A stretch of DNA of 64,000 bases from Rhodamnia argentea (taxonomy: Eukaryota > Streptophyta > Magnoliopsida > Myrtales > Myrtaceae). The notes under the pieces were generated by a model. The model was given only the letters and a program-made list of their open reading frames with translations, was not told the origin of the DNA and searched no databases. Numbering within the stretch: position 1 is the stretch's first letter; each line of letters starts with the position of its first letter. The translations under genes were made by a program, and so were the position numbers. Location of the stretch: NCBI RefSeq assembly GCF_020921035.1, contig NC_063154.1:28219948-28283947 (forward strand). The letters run 5' to 3'. Of this stretch, positions 12,501 to 23,087 are shown piece by piece.

Positions 12501-13643
12501 ATCGCGAAGACTGTTCTTTCACATTTTCCACAAAATTGTTTCTTCTGCAGTGTCCACCATTTCGATTAAGCTACCATGGACTTGGAGAGCCGTTGTGCTT
12601 TGCTGCATTTGGACCTTTTGCCACCACGGCTTTTTACTGGTTAATGGGCAACAACAGGCAATTGAATTTGATTTCCGTCCCAAAATCTGCTGTCCACTAT
12701 CATGACAGGCGTCACTTACATGTTTCTTATTTGACAGAGGCGTGAGCTATCTTCCCTTAACTGGAACTGTTCTGTGCGCGTCTCTCCTTGTTGGCTTCAC
12801 AACCTCTTTAATCCTCTTCTGCAGTCACTTTCATCAGGTACTTTCGATTTGATCCAGACTTTTCTTGAAATTCTCGGGATCACAACTTAAGACTCACTGG
12901 CAGTCATTTTATCGTTCAGGTGGAAGAAGACACTAAAGTTGGGAAAATATCCCCTCTGGTGACTTAGCTGTCCCTTGTGGTATGAGGTTTGGTGAAACAA
13001 AATCACACATTAACGCTGCAATTTCATGTGCAGGTTAGGCTAGGAACAGAGAAAGGTTCATCAGTTGTGAAAGTGGCAGTCACAGCACTTTACTCTCTTC
13101 TATTAGCTTTCGGTCTCAGCAGAGATCTTCCTTTTACTTGCATCGTGAGCGTCTTCTTGACTGCATATTTCCTTAATGCTCTTAGTATCTCATAATCAAG
13201 GATGCGTCGAAATATTCTGTGTCTGGCATGGATTTTGTTTTTCTTTACTCCTTTGTGCTGATCTGCATCTTAACAACAATCTACTCCAGATATCGTGCCT
13301 TCTGACCTTACCTATGGGAAACCGGGTAGTTAGCTTTGTCGAAGAGAACCACGAGGTAAGCAGAGAACCTGAAATCACAGTAACGAAGCTGAGTTCTGCT
13401 TGACTTTTATTTCAGCTCGAACATATACTTTGTTCTTTCTTTGTTTATCTGATCTGTTTATTCTAGTAAAAGAGTAATGATGTTCCTTTTTCCTCATAAT
13501 GTCATAAGGACAAGCGGTCCATATTCATGGCAAAGTACTATTGCGTGAGGTTGCATGCTTTATTTGGAGCTTCATTAGCTGCTGGATTGGTGATAGCCAA
13601 ATTTGTCTGCAAGAGATATATTCCGAGGTTGATCTTATCCTGA
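9512..13643 (+). CDS. ABC4: 1,4-dihydroxy-2-naphthoate phytyltransferase, chloroplastic (MenA/ABC4 type), 11 exons
   Basis: UbiA-family membrane prenyltransferase that attaches the phytyl chain to 1,4-dihydroxy-2-naphthoate in the plastid route to phylloquinone (photosystem I). Coding exons fitted from splice sites and frame: 9512-9597, 10474-10705, 11368-11471, 12035-12106, 12211-12349, 12551-12657, 12738-12837, 12920-12958, 13034-13144, 13290-13355, 13509-13643, 396 codons with no in-frame stop. The start MAASFCDV gives a transit-peptide-like N terminus. Exon 4 carries the Asp-rich prenyl-diphosphate motif NDVYDFDTGAD. Exon 6 reads CPPFRLSYHGLGEPLCFAAF, and exons 7-9 read FCSHFHQVEEDTKVGK then SPLVRLGTEKG, a second Asp-bearing loop. 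Most remaining sequence is hydrophobic, as expected for a multispanning protein. All introns are GT-AG except intron 6 (GC-AG). The match rests on remembered family sequence; exon phases agree throughout. Confidence 0.93.
12658..12737 (+). other. GC-AG intron (intron 6 of MenA/ABC4)
   Basis: Exon 6 in phase 2 ends AACAACAG before GCAATTG, and exon 7 begins after TTTGACAG. Joining them keeps the frame and the family's conserved order (AFYWLMGNN then YLPLTGTVL). GT alternatives nearby give a stop or the wrong phase. AG|GCAATT resembles the usual GC-donor context. Length 80 bp. Confidence 0.75.
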
Positions 13644-14281
13644 GTTTTTGGCCTCGATTCATGCATCGAAGACTTGATGGGATCGCAGCTTCCATTCGAA
13701 AAGTCACGGAGGACTTGGTTGGATTATGACGATGTGTCAACGGTGCCAAGAACTGGCTACAATTTTGCAATCTGTTGGTAGTTGTACAGATGTAGGAGCT
13801 TGTCTTACTCTGCATGATGAGGTCACTTGAATGAGCAAGACTTTGGTACTTACTCTATCTATAGTCCAACACCAATTACGAATGAGAAGCTCATTTATTC
13901 CAAACTATTAGTATTAGACGACAGGTCGTCGCACGGAAAAATCATTATTGTTTTTTTAAATTTTATTTTAGAGATATTAAGAAATATACTCATATTTTTT
14001 GCGGCTACTATTCCCTTTTTTTTTAGCGTTATGTGAAATTTTACAATAGTGTGGTTTATGCCATTTATTTGACATACTTAAATCATATATTCTTGATCAA
14101 AAACGAATATCATGTGTACCCTAGTTATTATATTTATACATACACAAAACAAAACCAATTTATACATTATTCCTGGTTATGATGTGTAATGTTACTTTGT
14201 ATTACGCGTGATTATCGATTAAGTCATCACCACATGAGCATGATTGTCGAAATCAATGAGATTATTAGGATTAAACTCCTT
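13644..14281. other. 3' UTR and intergenic sequence after MenA/ABC4
   Basis: The 3' untranslated region starts at 13644; its end is not defined. AT-rich, with no recognisable gene or transposon. Confidence 0.5.
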
Positions 14282-14757
14282 GTGTATTATATATATGATG
14301 GAAGATAAATGCTTGCTCGATAAAAGATGAAGTATTTTCTACTATTGTCCAATGTCCATGATATTTTTAACTGGCCATTTTTTTTTAAATTACATTGAAA
14401 CCAATAAAATATTCAAAATTCATAACGAAAGCTGCGTGCATGGCAATGCTTCTGCTGTAAAAATAAACTTCTGTTTAAAAGCAGAAGTTGACTTTTCTAT
14501 TTATGGAGAGAAGTAAATGATTTTTACTTTTTCAAGTGACTCCAAAATTCCTTCTGAAGCCAAAAAAAAAAAAAAAAAAGATTTAGAAATAGAAAAATGA
14601 AATTAGATAACCAAATAGATTTCTGCTCCAGAAGCACTTCTAAAGCAGAAACTTTACTCCAGAAGTGTTGTCATGCGCTGCAAACCATAAGTTTATACCG
14701 ACATAATAGGGATATGTTATGCAAACTCAGAAATACTCAAAATTCAAAAAAACATTC
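14282..14757. repeat. Module segment X, copy 1 (3' flank of BAHD a1)
   Basis: This begins the tandemly repeated acyltransferase module. It shares long near-identical stretches with 32848-33306, for example GATGGAAGATAAATGCTTGC and the AACTTTACTCCA..AAGTGTT block just before the gene. Confidence 0.8.
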
Positions 14758-16047
14758 CTAGGAAGTACAAGCCACAATGTCAGGATGCTGCTTGAAAAGA
14801 ACCATCTCATCTTGGTTTAGAGTGATCCAAGCATCAATTCCACCATCAACCGGACTGTCCACAAGAACAACTAATCTAATAGGAGGGCTTGTGCTGCTCA
14901 CTAAATCTGGTTTCCCCCACCCGAAATCACTGTCGTAGAGTGGGAATCTGGACCAGCTACTGACTAGAATCACGTTTGCTTCATCTCTGCCCAATATATT
15001 GACAAAATCTCGCCACGAATCCACCACCATCGAGCGCAACGCGCTTGCATCTGTGACCGCGGCGTACTTTGATTTCGTGTTCCTATTCGCCTCACCGATC
15101 AGATTCAGTATTCCGTCGAAAGTGGGCTCAGTCTCTTCCACAGCAAGTGGAGTGATTATTTGAGCAAAGAAGTTGCCGCACGCATTTGCCGGGATCTTTA
15201 ATTGTACTCTCTCGCGCAAATTGATCGGGATGGAGAAGAGGGCAGGCCTCGGTAGGCCTTTCGTCGCGCAATCAATGCTGATGAGAGCCTTACAGATCAG
15301 CGCAGACATGATTTCCACGCGTGACCTTTGGCGGTTAGTAGCTGTTGAATCCGATGAGTTGGAAGCAGCCTTCAGTCTCGACAAGGCTAGGCCGCTGAAT
15401 TCGAGTCTAGCCAGCGCGAACTTTTCCTGGACGGGGAGTGCGGGCCATTGTCTGAACACGGATTCTTTCGCTGGGAATAGAGACGGCAGCTCAAAATTCG
15501 GCATGGCTACTTCGTGGATTCCGCTCCGGCATGCGGTGGCCCACGAGTTCATGAACGTGGCCATGGTGTACATGTCGCCTATCTTGTGAGAAAAGCGCAG
15601 GCTGATTGCTAATCCGCCGCAATTGAAGCCGTTCGCTTGAACTACGGCCAATGGATTGTTTGCTGCTGGCGGCGGGAACTTTGACAAGCAACTGAGAAGG
15701 TCACGGTCAAGATCTCCCTGGAGGAGCTGATCCAGAGTCCCATCCACTTTGGCTTGTACAAATTCTACCCCTTGGTCGTTGCAGTCGAAGAAGAGCCCGT
15801 CCTCGACGTACCGACCGGCTAGAGGGTAAAAAAGGGTAAGGGTTTCGGAAAGCGACTCCTCCAAGCAGCGGAGCCTCTGAAGAGTATCGATCTCGTGCGT
15901 GCTTTCGCGAGCTCGATAGTAGAAAACGATGCCAACATACTTAGAAAACAAAAGGTCATCGATGAAGGACAGGCCGAGCTTTCGGCAATGATCCGGCGTC
16001 GGATCCGATGGCTTGACCAGTTTCCTGAACTGTAATTCGACCTTCAT
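14758..16047 (-). CDS. BAHD acyltransferase a1, vinorine-synthase-like, intact
   Basis: Single-exon gene of 429 residues, the usual BAHD length. The family transfers acyl groups from CoA thioesters to alcohols or amines in the cytosol. The catalytic HXXXD motif is HKIGD at residues 154-158 and the structural DFGWG motif is at 374-378; LTLFYPLAGRY near 71-80 and VDCND-like FDCNDQGVEFV near 88-97 are typical of the vinorine synthase/clade III group. The start MKVELQ is conserved in all paralogues here. It belongs to the a type, sharing FSKYVGIVFYYRARESTHEID with a2 (33307-34595). It stops at ACTS, where b-type copies read on for 16 more residues. It is the only undamaged a-type copy. Substrate and product cannot be told from sequence. 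Confidence 0.92.
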   Translation of the reverse strand: MKVELQFRKLVKPSDPTPDHCRKLGLSFIDDLLFSKYVGIVFYYRARESTHEIDTLQRLRCLEESLSETLTLFYPLAGRYVEDGLFFDCNDQGVEFVQAKVDGTLDQLLQGDLDRDLLSCLSKFPPPAANNPLAVVQANGFNCGGLAISLRFSHKIGDMYTMATFMNSWATACRSGIHEVAMPNFELPSLFPAKESVFRQWPALPVQEKFALARLEFSGLALSRLKAASNSSDSTATNRQRSRVEIMSALICKALISIDCATKGLPRPALFSIPINLRERVQLKIPANACGNFFAQIITPLAVEETEPTFDGILNLIGEANRNTKSKYAAVTDASALRSMVVDSWRDFVNILGRDEANVILVSSWSRFPLYDSDFGWGKPDLVSSTSPPIRLVVLVDSPVDGGIDAWITLNQDEMVLFKQHPDIVACTS

Positions 16048-17913
16048 GTTTGATACACTGTCGACCTCTTCGGCACTCGTTTGAGTGTTTCAACAGATCA
16101 ACTTCATGCACATCTTAAGGCGATAAGCCAGAAAAGAAGAGATAACAAGTCTGCATTATTAGTGGAGGAAATGTGTGGTGTCCCATCGACTGTGTTGTCG
16201 ACATCTTTCGGTGCATAAGCATCACAATAATGTCGGGGCCGTGCATGAGCATGTCTGTAGTGTGTCGGAGATCTTTATCACGGGCTGAACAAGGTCCACA
16301 GGATAACGTTTCTGTTCTCGAAAATAAATATAGGTGGGCCTAAGCCCAACAAAATCTCGGATGATCTCACGAAACATTTCCTCACCTCGTTTTCTTCCTC
16401 CTCCATAGTACTCTCTTTCTCTCTCTAAGTGCTCCGGGATCTCCGATAACATAGATGCTCGAGTGTTGAGGCCCGGCGTGTTAAGCGTGCCTTTTGAGAC
16501 TAAGTTGCCTATTTCACGATTTTATTTGAGACAAAGTCCATTCTGAAGGGGAATTCAACTAATGTCCTGACCCTATTTGAGATTTAACCTTTTGCTTTTT
16601 CTCTTTAATTCTTAAAGCAACCAAGGGTGCTGCCCGGAGTAGTTACGTACCAAGTTGCAATCCTATATAAGAGACGTCCCGCTCATGTCATTAACTTTAG
16701 ATTGGACCGGTGATGCCCGTTAGAAATTTTCAAAATGATAAATAGTTTCCTCGTGATACCATGCGATTACATAATCTATTTTGTTTTCGTTTGACAATTG
16801 ATTAACTGCGCTTAGATAGCGCAAAGTAATGGAGAGTGGCGGTTAATTGCGGTTTTTCACTCTCAAGTGCCAAATGACGACTACGGATTCATTTACGGTT
16901 CGCTCGCTTCGGGGACAATGAGCAAAAAATAATTGCTTAGACTATTATCGATGATGGAAACACGTTCCGTTGACTAATTTTTCTAAACGATGTAAGCAAT
17001 CATTTTCCGGAGAATGTTTTTCAAATCGCTCATTTTTTTGCGAAATAAACGCATCTTTAATGTTAGTTCCAACTATTATGACAAACTGTTTTTGAGGTAA
17101 TTTAGGTGAAGAGATGAAAAGAGATTTAAGTAGTTTCCGGCTAGTACGTCGGGTTTCGCATTGCATGTGAAAATGGCAGCACCATAATTCGATGTGCTTC
17201 AAATTAAGTAGTATTATAATCCAATGTGTGTCACATTAACTATAATTAATTCTCTCGAACCGCCAATTCGTTTGGCATAATTTAATATTGGCTGACAATT
17301 TTATATTGTAAACACGGGGATTCTAATGCTAGGTTGTTCGTTACTTGATTAATCAAGTGGTCACGTGTAACCATGGGCTATTTAGTTAAATGGTTTGGGT
17401 GATAATTAGGGGTGAGCGGTTCCATTCCGGGTTCCAACTAATACCTCGAACCTACCGGTCGGAATCTCTAATTTTTGAAATCTGAAATCTAACCTAAATG
17501 TCCTGAAACTTAAAACCTACTTTGTCATAGGTTTTAGGGTTGGTTCAAGAGCCCATCCACGCTCCATCTATGTTCTCAAATGAGCGTTTGCAACGAATCA
17601 TTTTTTCTAATGACCACAATTTTCAGCTATAATCCAGCGACCATAACTCATAGTTGCACACACGAAGAATATGAAATATTTAGAAAATAAAAGTCACAGT
17701 CATAGATATCTTCGGAAATAAAAGATTAGACTATTGGTTCAAGATTATGCATTCATCATTGATCTCCATAGAATATCACTGGATTATGCGAAGACATAGA
17801 ACAATAAAAATATAAAGACTTGTGCAAAGTTCTAGTTTCCAAATTCCGGACCTGGAACCCGCATTTCTGAACCGGTTTCTTAAGTTTTGGAATCTATAAC
17901 TTACTATGCATAC
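16048..17913. repeat. Module segments Y and Z, copy 1 (upstream of BAHD a1)
   Basis: The first part is the a-type promoter side, shared with 34596-35617 and 43630-44433 (for example GGTGCATAAGCATCACAATAATG). From about 16320 it matches 49390 onward, and the later Z part matches 39447-40665 and 49820-51060. The site CCATG at 16761-16765 is the uninterrupted form of the place where the solo LTR sits in copy 2. No gene was seen. Confidence 0.8.
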
Positions 17914-18262
17914 TGTTGCGGAAAAACGTCAAGAGATGCACAAATTCAAGAGCAAAATAGCTAAGGATGAAAGTAAAATAAGAACGCACGAGACACAATT
18001 TACGTGGAAAACCCAAAACGGGAAAAACCACGAGGAGAGAGAGGGGTTTCACTATCTTCAATAATGTGTACAAGCGTACAATCAAAGATCGAAAGATCTG
18101 ACAAGAAGAAGTGAAAAACAAAGGGTTTCGAGGCAGAAGTAAAAGCAAACGTTACAATATGCTATTCAAGATTTTTTTTTATAGCCCCATCTAAGAAACC
18201 CTAAAACAAAGTGAATGGTCCAAAATAACCTTATCACTAATTTGAAAGTCAAAAATATAACA
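17914..18262 (-). repeat. 3' LTR of the copia element
   Basis: A 349-bp direct repeat that aligns along its whole length with 22481-22830. Read on the minus strand it runs TGTTATATTTTTGAC to CGTTTTTCCGCAACA. A purine-rich AAGATGGAGATT precedes it internally on the minus strand, as a polypurine tract would. Confidence 0.9.
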
Positions 18263-18458
18263 AATCTCCATCTTGACTTCAAATCTTCAGAAGTGCGTTT
18301 TACCAAACGCCACAAGACCTCTCTCCCTCACCATCAAGAGTGACCACACAAGGCCGCCCTCCAAACGATGGAATCGACAACGCACACCCCTAAGCCTACG
18401 TGAGCGTACTCGATGTAGGAAATAAGGGATGAAACACCACCAACTCGGCCTAAGTAGC

Positions 18459-18659
18459 TCAAACAATGAAAACACCAACCAAGTCCAAACAATGTTTGAA
18501 CTTAGTCAAAGGAATTGGTTTGGTCAACATATCTTTTGGATTATTTGCTGTAGGTACTTTTTTCATTGTAACTATACCCTTAGCAACCTCATCACGCACA
18601 AAGTGATAACGAATGTCGATGTGTTTCGTTCTCTCATGAGACATCGTGTTCTTGGTCAA
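18459..18659 (-). pseudogene. Copia RNase H C-terminal fragment
   Basis: A 66-residue frame matches the end of copia RNase H: HERTKHIDIRYHFVRD, then a stretch with NPKDMLTKPIP and a terminal VGVF. It is separated by a frame break from the main RNase H frame at 18720. Confidence 0.8.
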
Positions 18660-18719
18660 CTGGATTGCACTTTGGTTATCGTAAAAGATAACGGAGGCTC
18701 CCTCCTGCTTTACCCCAAG

Positions 18720-19526
18720 TTACGTAACTAAAAGTTTCAACCAAAGAGCTACCTTTGCTACTACTGTTGTTTCCATGTACTCTGCTTCGGTAGTAGATAA
18801 AGCAACTGTGTCCTGCAAAGTTGCTCTCCAACTAACAGCGGAGCCATCAAGCGTAAAAACATAACTTGTCAAAGATCTCCTTTTATCGAGATCACCTGCA
18901 TAGTCGGAATCAACGAAGCCAACAACCGAATGCCCCGTATCACAATCTCTATCAAAGACCAAACCAACATTCGAGGTGCCCCGGATATACCGAAGAATCC
19001 ACTTCACCGCTTGCCGGTGAGCTTTACCTGGATGTGCCGGATACTTGCTCACAACACTAACCGCTTGGGAAATATCCGGACGAGTGCAAACCATAGCATA
19101 CATAAGACTACCTACAGCATTAGAATATGGAACTCGAAAAATCTCATCTTCCTCTTCTTTGGTTTTAGGTGACAAGGAAGCAGAAAGTCTAAAGTGAGAC
19201 GCCAAAGGAGTACTTACCGGTTTAGCGTTCTTCATGCCAAAACATTCAAGCACTTTTTCAATATACCCCTTCTGCGAAAGGTATAACTTCCCAACCTGTC
19301 TATCTCTACAAATCTCCATACCTAAAATTTTCTTGGCTGCTCCAAGATCCTTCATCTCAAATTCCTCGCTAAGTTGCTTCTTTAACAACCGTATCTCCGA
19401 CATGTCCTTTGCTGCAATGAGCATGTCATCCACATACAATAGCAAATAAATAAAAGAACCATCATGCAATCTCTTATAGTACACACGACTATCATGTGCA
19501 CTTCGCGAGTAGCCATGACTTAACAT
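18720..19526 (-). pseudogene. Copia reverse transcriptase C-terminal part and RNase H
   Basis: The frame carries the polymerase active-site motif YVDDM near its start, then the RVT_2 thumb region (LGMEI, KPVSTPL, YSNAVGSLMYAMVCTRPDI) and copia RNase H landmarks FVDSDYAGDLDKRRS and LSTTEAEYM. It is cut off from the N-terminal polymerase half by a frame break near 19530-19550 and from the last RNase H segment near 18700. Confidence 0.88.
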
Positions 19527-19550
19527 AAAGCTATCAAACCTCTTGTACCA

Positions 19551-19973
19551 TTATCGTGGAGATTGCTTGAGACCATACAAAGAGCGTTTCAATTTGCAAA
19601 CGTGATCTTCTTTACCCTCAACAATGAATCCCTCGGGTTGAGACATATAGATTGTCTCCTCAAGCTCGCCATGCAGAAAAGCGATCTTGACATCAAGTTG
19701 CTCAAGTTCTAGATCATAAAGGGCCACTAACGCGAGCAACACACGAATGGAACTATGTTTCACAACCGGAGAGAATACTTCATTGAAGTTGATCCCTTCC
19801 TTCTGACTAAAGCCCTTTGCTACCAAATATGCTTTGAATCTTTCATCTTCAACCCCTGAAATTCCGTCCTTTTGTTTAAAGATCCACTTGCATCCAACAA
19901 CTCTTTTGCCCTTAGGCAATTTCACAAGATCCCAAGTTTGGTTCTTATAAAGAGACTCCATCTCTTCATTCAT
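19551..19973 (-). pseudogene. Copia reverse transcriptase N-terminal part
   Basis: The frame shows KRVVGCKWIFKQK, VAKGFSQKEGINF, VFSPVVKHSSIR and LDVKIAFLHGEL, the standard copia RVT_2 fingers region with its first catalytic aspartate, and ends LYGLKQSPR. It would continue into the frame ending at 18720 without the intervening break. Confidence 0.88.
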
Positions 19974-20096
19974 TGCAACAAGCCACTTCTCGGATTTAGA
20001 ATAAATAGTAGCTTCACGTAATGTAGAAGGTTCTTCAATACCAAGCTCTTCAACAATTGTAAGAGCATATGCTACTAAATCAGCGAAACCATACCT

Positions 20097-20399
20097 CTAG
20101 AGAGGCGTAATTTGCCTTTTAGCTCTCCCTGCAGCCAAAGTTTGAGGTTGTTCAACTTCTTCTACTTCTTCTTTAATCAAATCTGAGTCTTGTTGCTCAT
20201 CGTCATTTTCTAACCGAATAGGAACATCTTCAGAAGTTCTTCTTGGATGCTCCACACTAAACTCTATCTCATTCGCTATATTCTCTTCTTGAATATCTAC
20301 AGACTCAACAACTTTTCTTTGATCAAGCATAGAGTTTTCATCAAAGGTAACATTCCTATTGATTATAAACTTTGGTGACCGAGGGTCAGAACACCACAA
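20097..20399 (-). pseudogene. Copia integrase-polymerase linker
   Basis: The frame includes the integrase C-terminal GKQ-like tail ending SPKFIINRNVTFDE, followed by an acidic linker, typical of the poorly conserved copia region between integrase and polymerase. Confidence 0.7.
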
Positions 20400-20661
20400 T
20401 CTATATCCCTTAACTCCATCTGCATAACCAACGAAAATACCTTTCTTGGCTCTAGGTTCAAGCTTACCATCTTTTACATGATAATAAGTCGGTCATCCAA
20501 ATATTTTCAAAATAGAATAATCAGAAGGTTTACCGGACCATACCTCGTTTGGAGTCTTACATTCAATTGCGGTAGAAGGAGATCGATTTACCAAATAACA
20601 TGCTGTGTTAACGGCTTCGACCTAGAAATCTTTATCAAGTCCAGCATTAGAAAGCATACAT

Positions 20662-21174
20662 CTAGCTCTCTCTAAAAGTGTTTGGTTCATGTGCTACGCC
20701 ATCCCCATTTTGTTGAGGTGTATACCGGATTGTTCGATGCCGAACAATCCCCGAATCTTCACAGTACTTGTTAAAATCACCTTCGCAAAACTCAAGACCA
20801 TTGTCTGTTCTGAGACACTTTATCTTCTTACCAGATTGATTTTCAATTAACATCTTCCACTTCTTGAACGTATAAAAAACGTCACTTTTATGCTTCAAGA
20901 AATAAACCCGGACTCTCTTAGAAAAGTCATCAATAAATGTCGGAAGATAAACCGCACCACCTTCGGATGTAACCTGTGCGAGTCCCCACAAATCGGAGTG
21001 AATGTAGTCAACTATGCCTTTCGTCGAGTGCACCCCAGATCTGAAACTAACTCTGCGCTGTTTCCCGTAAACACAATGCTCACAAAAGTCAAGTGAGACT
21101 GTATGCTCCTCGGAGAGTAAACCACGCTTACTCAAGATTGTCATTCCTCTTTCATTCATGTGGCCCAACCGCAT
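20662..21174 (-). pseudogene. Copia integrase (GAG-pre-integrase plus catalytic core), inactivated
   Basis: The frame starts in the zinc-binding region (RLGHMNERG, CEHCVYGKQ) and continues with the core aspartates in HSDLWG and RTDNGLEF. The third catalytic position, the glutamate after PQQNG, is lost: a frame change follows QNG, and in the alternative frame that codon is TAG. A TGA separates this frame from the protease frame upstream (about 21175-21177). The enzyme cannot be functional as written. Confidence 0.85.
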
Positions 21175-21177
21175 ATG

Positions 21178-21681
21178 TCACAACCTTGATTTATCAGAAT
21201 CTGAAGATGATGATATATTTAAAGAACCAACAACGGTACTTCCCTGCGTAACGTAAAGACCATTCTTCTTGTTACCTCTCATCACAATCAAAGAGCCCTT
21301 TGAAATTTTCCAAACTCCACCTCCGCCAATATACATGCAACCAATGGAATCCAAACTGCTCAAAGAAATAAGGTTCTTCTTCAAATCTGGGATGTGCCTA
21401 ACATCCGTCAAAGTTCTTACTATATTGTCATGACATTTGATCCGCACTGTACCAATACCTACAATCCCGCAAACCGCATTGTTACCCATCAAAACCGAAC
21501 CACCCATTACCTTCTCATATGTGTGGAACCAATCACTATTTAGGCACATATGGTATGAACAAGTCGAATCCAAAATCCATTCATCGTCTACATGACAATC
21601 CGAGGACAAAACAGTAGGGACATTATCTGCATTAGCAAACTCATTATCCTTAACCGGACTAGCCGAATCAGAACTCTCCAT
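21178..21681 (-). pseudogene. Copia protease region
   Basis: The frame contains the copia aspartic-protease site WILDSTCSYHMC and the usual downstream pattern GIGTVRIK, ..LTDVRHIPDLKKNLISL. The common third residue (Gly or Ala) of the DSG/DSA site is Thr here. The coding continuity with gag is broken by a TAA after the zinc knuckle. Confidence 0.85.
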
Positions 21682-21689
21682 TGACTTTT

Positions 21690-22439
21690 ATCCCTTGGCT
21701 TTGAGCAAAGGACACTCGTTTTTATAGTATCCGAACTTATGACAATAGTAACACTCAACCTTTTCTCATCCTGGCCCGACCTAGATTTCGAACGCCCTTT
21801 ATTGTTACTGCGTCTATCCCGATGATTCAACCTTCCCCTAACAACTAAACCATCTGCTTTATCCGCACTACTACTCGCATTCAACTTTGTATGCATCTCT
21901 GCGGAATTCAACGAAGCCTTCACATCTTCAAGAGGTATGGATTCTCTTCCATACAACATAGAATTCACAAAATTCTCATATGAGGTTGGTAGTGAGCATA
22001 ACACAATTAGGGCTTGATCCTCATCATCTAACTTCAAATCTAGATTTTTCATATCCATAACAATTTTATTAAATTCATCTAGATGTTCTTGGATAGGAGT
22101 ACCTTCTTGCATCTTTAGCGTGTAAAGACGCTGCTTCAAGAATAATCTTGTCGTAAGAGATTTCTTCATATAAAGACTCTCTAACTTTTGCCATAATCCC
22201 GAAGCCGTTTCTTCATCAGCAACTTCACGAAGCACCTTGTTAGACAACGACAATTGGATGGTCCCATGCGCCTTCTCTTCCATCTCCTTGATCTCTGTCG
22301 CAGTCATATCGTCGGGATAATTCCCATCCAAGGCTCTAACGTAACCTTCTCGACGCAACAAAGCCTTCATCTTGATCCTCCATAACTCGAAATTGTTTTG
22401 GCCATTGAAGGGTGACACTTCGAACTTGATAGATGCCAC
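21690..22439 (-). pseudogene. Copia gag with degenerate zinc knuckle
   Basis: UBN2-type gag: KFEVSPFNGQNNFELWRIKM, then LWQKLESLYMKKSL, LTTRLFLKQRLYTLKM and LDEFNKIVMDM. The expected start codon reads GTG at 22437-22439, so the upstream open frame is accidental LTR readthrough. In a shifted frame near 21713-21754 there is a CCHC knuckle whose histidine has become tyrosine (CHKFGYYKNEC). Confidence 0.85.
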
Positions 22440-22465
22440 CTCGAACAAAAGATCGAAATTCCTTC

Positions 22466-22477
22466 GCTCCGATACCA
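22466..22477 (-). other. Primer-binding site (initiator tRNA-Met type) of the copia element
   Basis: On the minus strand the sequence just inside the LTR reads AAT then TGGTATCGGAGC, one base away from the standard plant TGGTATCAGAGC. It fixes the inner edge of the 5' LTR at 22481. Confidence 0.85.
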
Positions 22478-22480
22478 ATT

Positions 22481-22830
22481 TGTTGCGGAAAAACGCCAAG
22501 AGATGCACAAATTCAAGAGCAAAATAGCTAAGGATGAAAGTAAAATAAGAACGCACAAAGCACAATTTACGTGAAAAACCCAAAACGGGAAAAACTACGA
22601 GGAGAGAGGGGGGTTTCACTATCTTCAATAATGTGTACAAGCGTACAATCAAAGATCGAAAGATCTGACAAGAAGAAGTGAAAAACAAAGGGTTTCGGGA
22701 TAGAAGTAAAAGCAAACGTTACAATATGCTATTCAAGATATCTTTTTTATAGCCCAATCTAAGAAACCCTAAAACAAAGTGAATGGTCCAAAATAACCTT
22801 ATCACTAATTTGAAAGTAAAAAATATAACA
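22481..22830 (-). repeat. 5' LTR (inner copy) of the copia element
   Basis: 350 bp, the partner of 17914-18262. It directly abuts the primer-binding site, so it serves as the 5' LTR, yet it is not the outer end of the element. Confidence 0.88.
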
Positions 22831-23082
22831 AATCTCCATCTTGACTTCAAATCTTCGGAAGTGCGTTTTACCAAACGCCACAAGACCTCTCTCCCTCACC
22901 ATTAAGAGTGACCACACAAGGCCGCCCTCCAAACGATGGAATCGACAACGCACACCCCTAAGCCTACGTGAGCGTACTCGATGTAGGAAATAAGGGATGA
23001 AACACCACCAACTCGGCCTAAGTAGCTCAAACAGTGAGAACACCAACCAAGTCCAAACAATTTGAAAGTTAAAAATATAACA
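22831..23082 (-). repeat. Extra outer piece: LTR tip joined to 3' untranslated sequence
   Basis: Read on the minus strand, the outer 25 bases copy the start of the LTR (TGTTATATTTTTAACTTTC). They join at once to a copy of the internal sequence that normally precedes the 3' LTR (matching 18263-18495). The target duplication lies outside this piece, so it belongs to the inserted unit. See findings. Confidence 0.8.
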
Positions 23083-23087
23083 CATAC

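Larger units (their letters stand above)
17914..23082 (-). mobile_element. Ty1/copia retrotransposon (Tork/Tnt1-like), degraded, TSD CATAC
   Basis: The element lies on the minus strand between perfect duplications CATAC at 17909-17913 and 23083-23087. The same site is empty in the sister copies near 40590 and 50995. It has a 3' LTR (17914-18262), gag, protease, integrase, reverse transcriptase and RNase H remnants in copia order, a tRNA-Met primer site, and a full-length LTR copy at 22481-22830. Outside that LTR is an extra 252-bp piece copied from the element's own 3' region. Several stops and frameshifts make it non-autonomous. The gag and reverse transcriptase style suggests the Tork/Tnt1 lineage. 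Confidence 0.92.

Noticed and set aside
12472-12745. Continuous frame through 12658-12737 (intron retained)
   Set aside because: Reading through breaks the conserved order and ends in a stop just past 12737; removing the 80-bp GC-AG intron restores the family sequence.
15173-15589. 138-codon frame antisense to BAHD a1 (and the like at 24276, 33709, 42779)
   Set aside because: Shadow of the acyltransferase coding strand; it recurs in every paralogue because the genes are similar and shows no domain.
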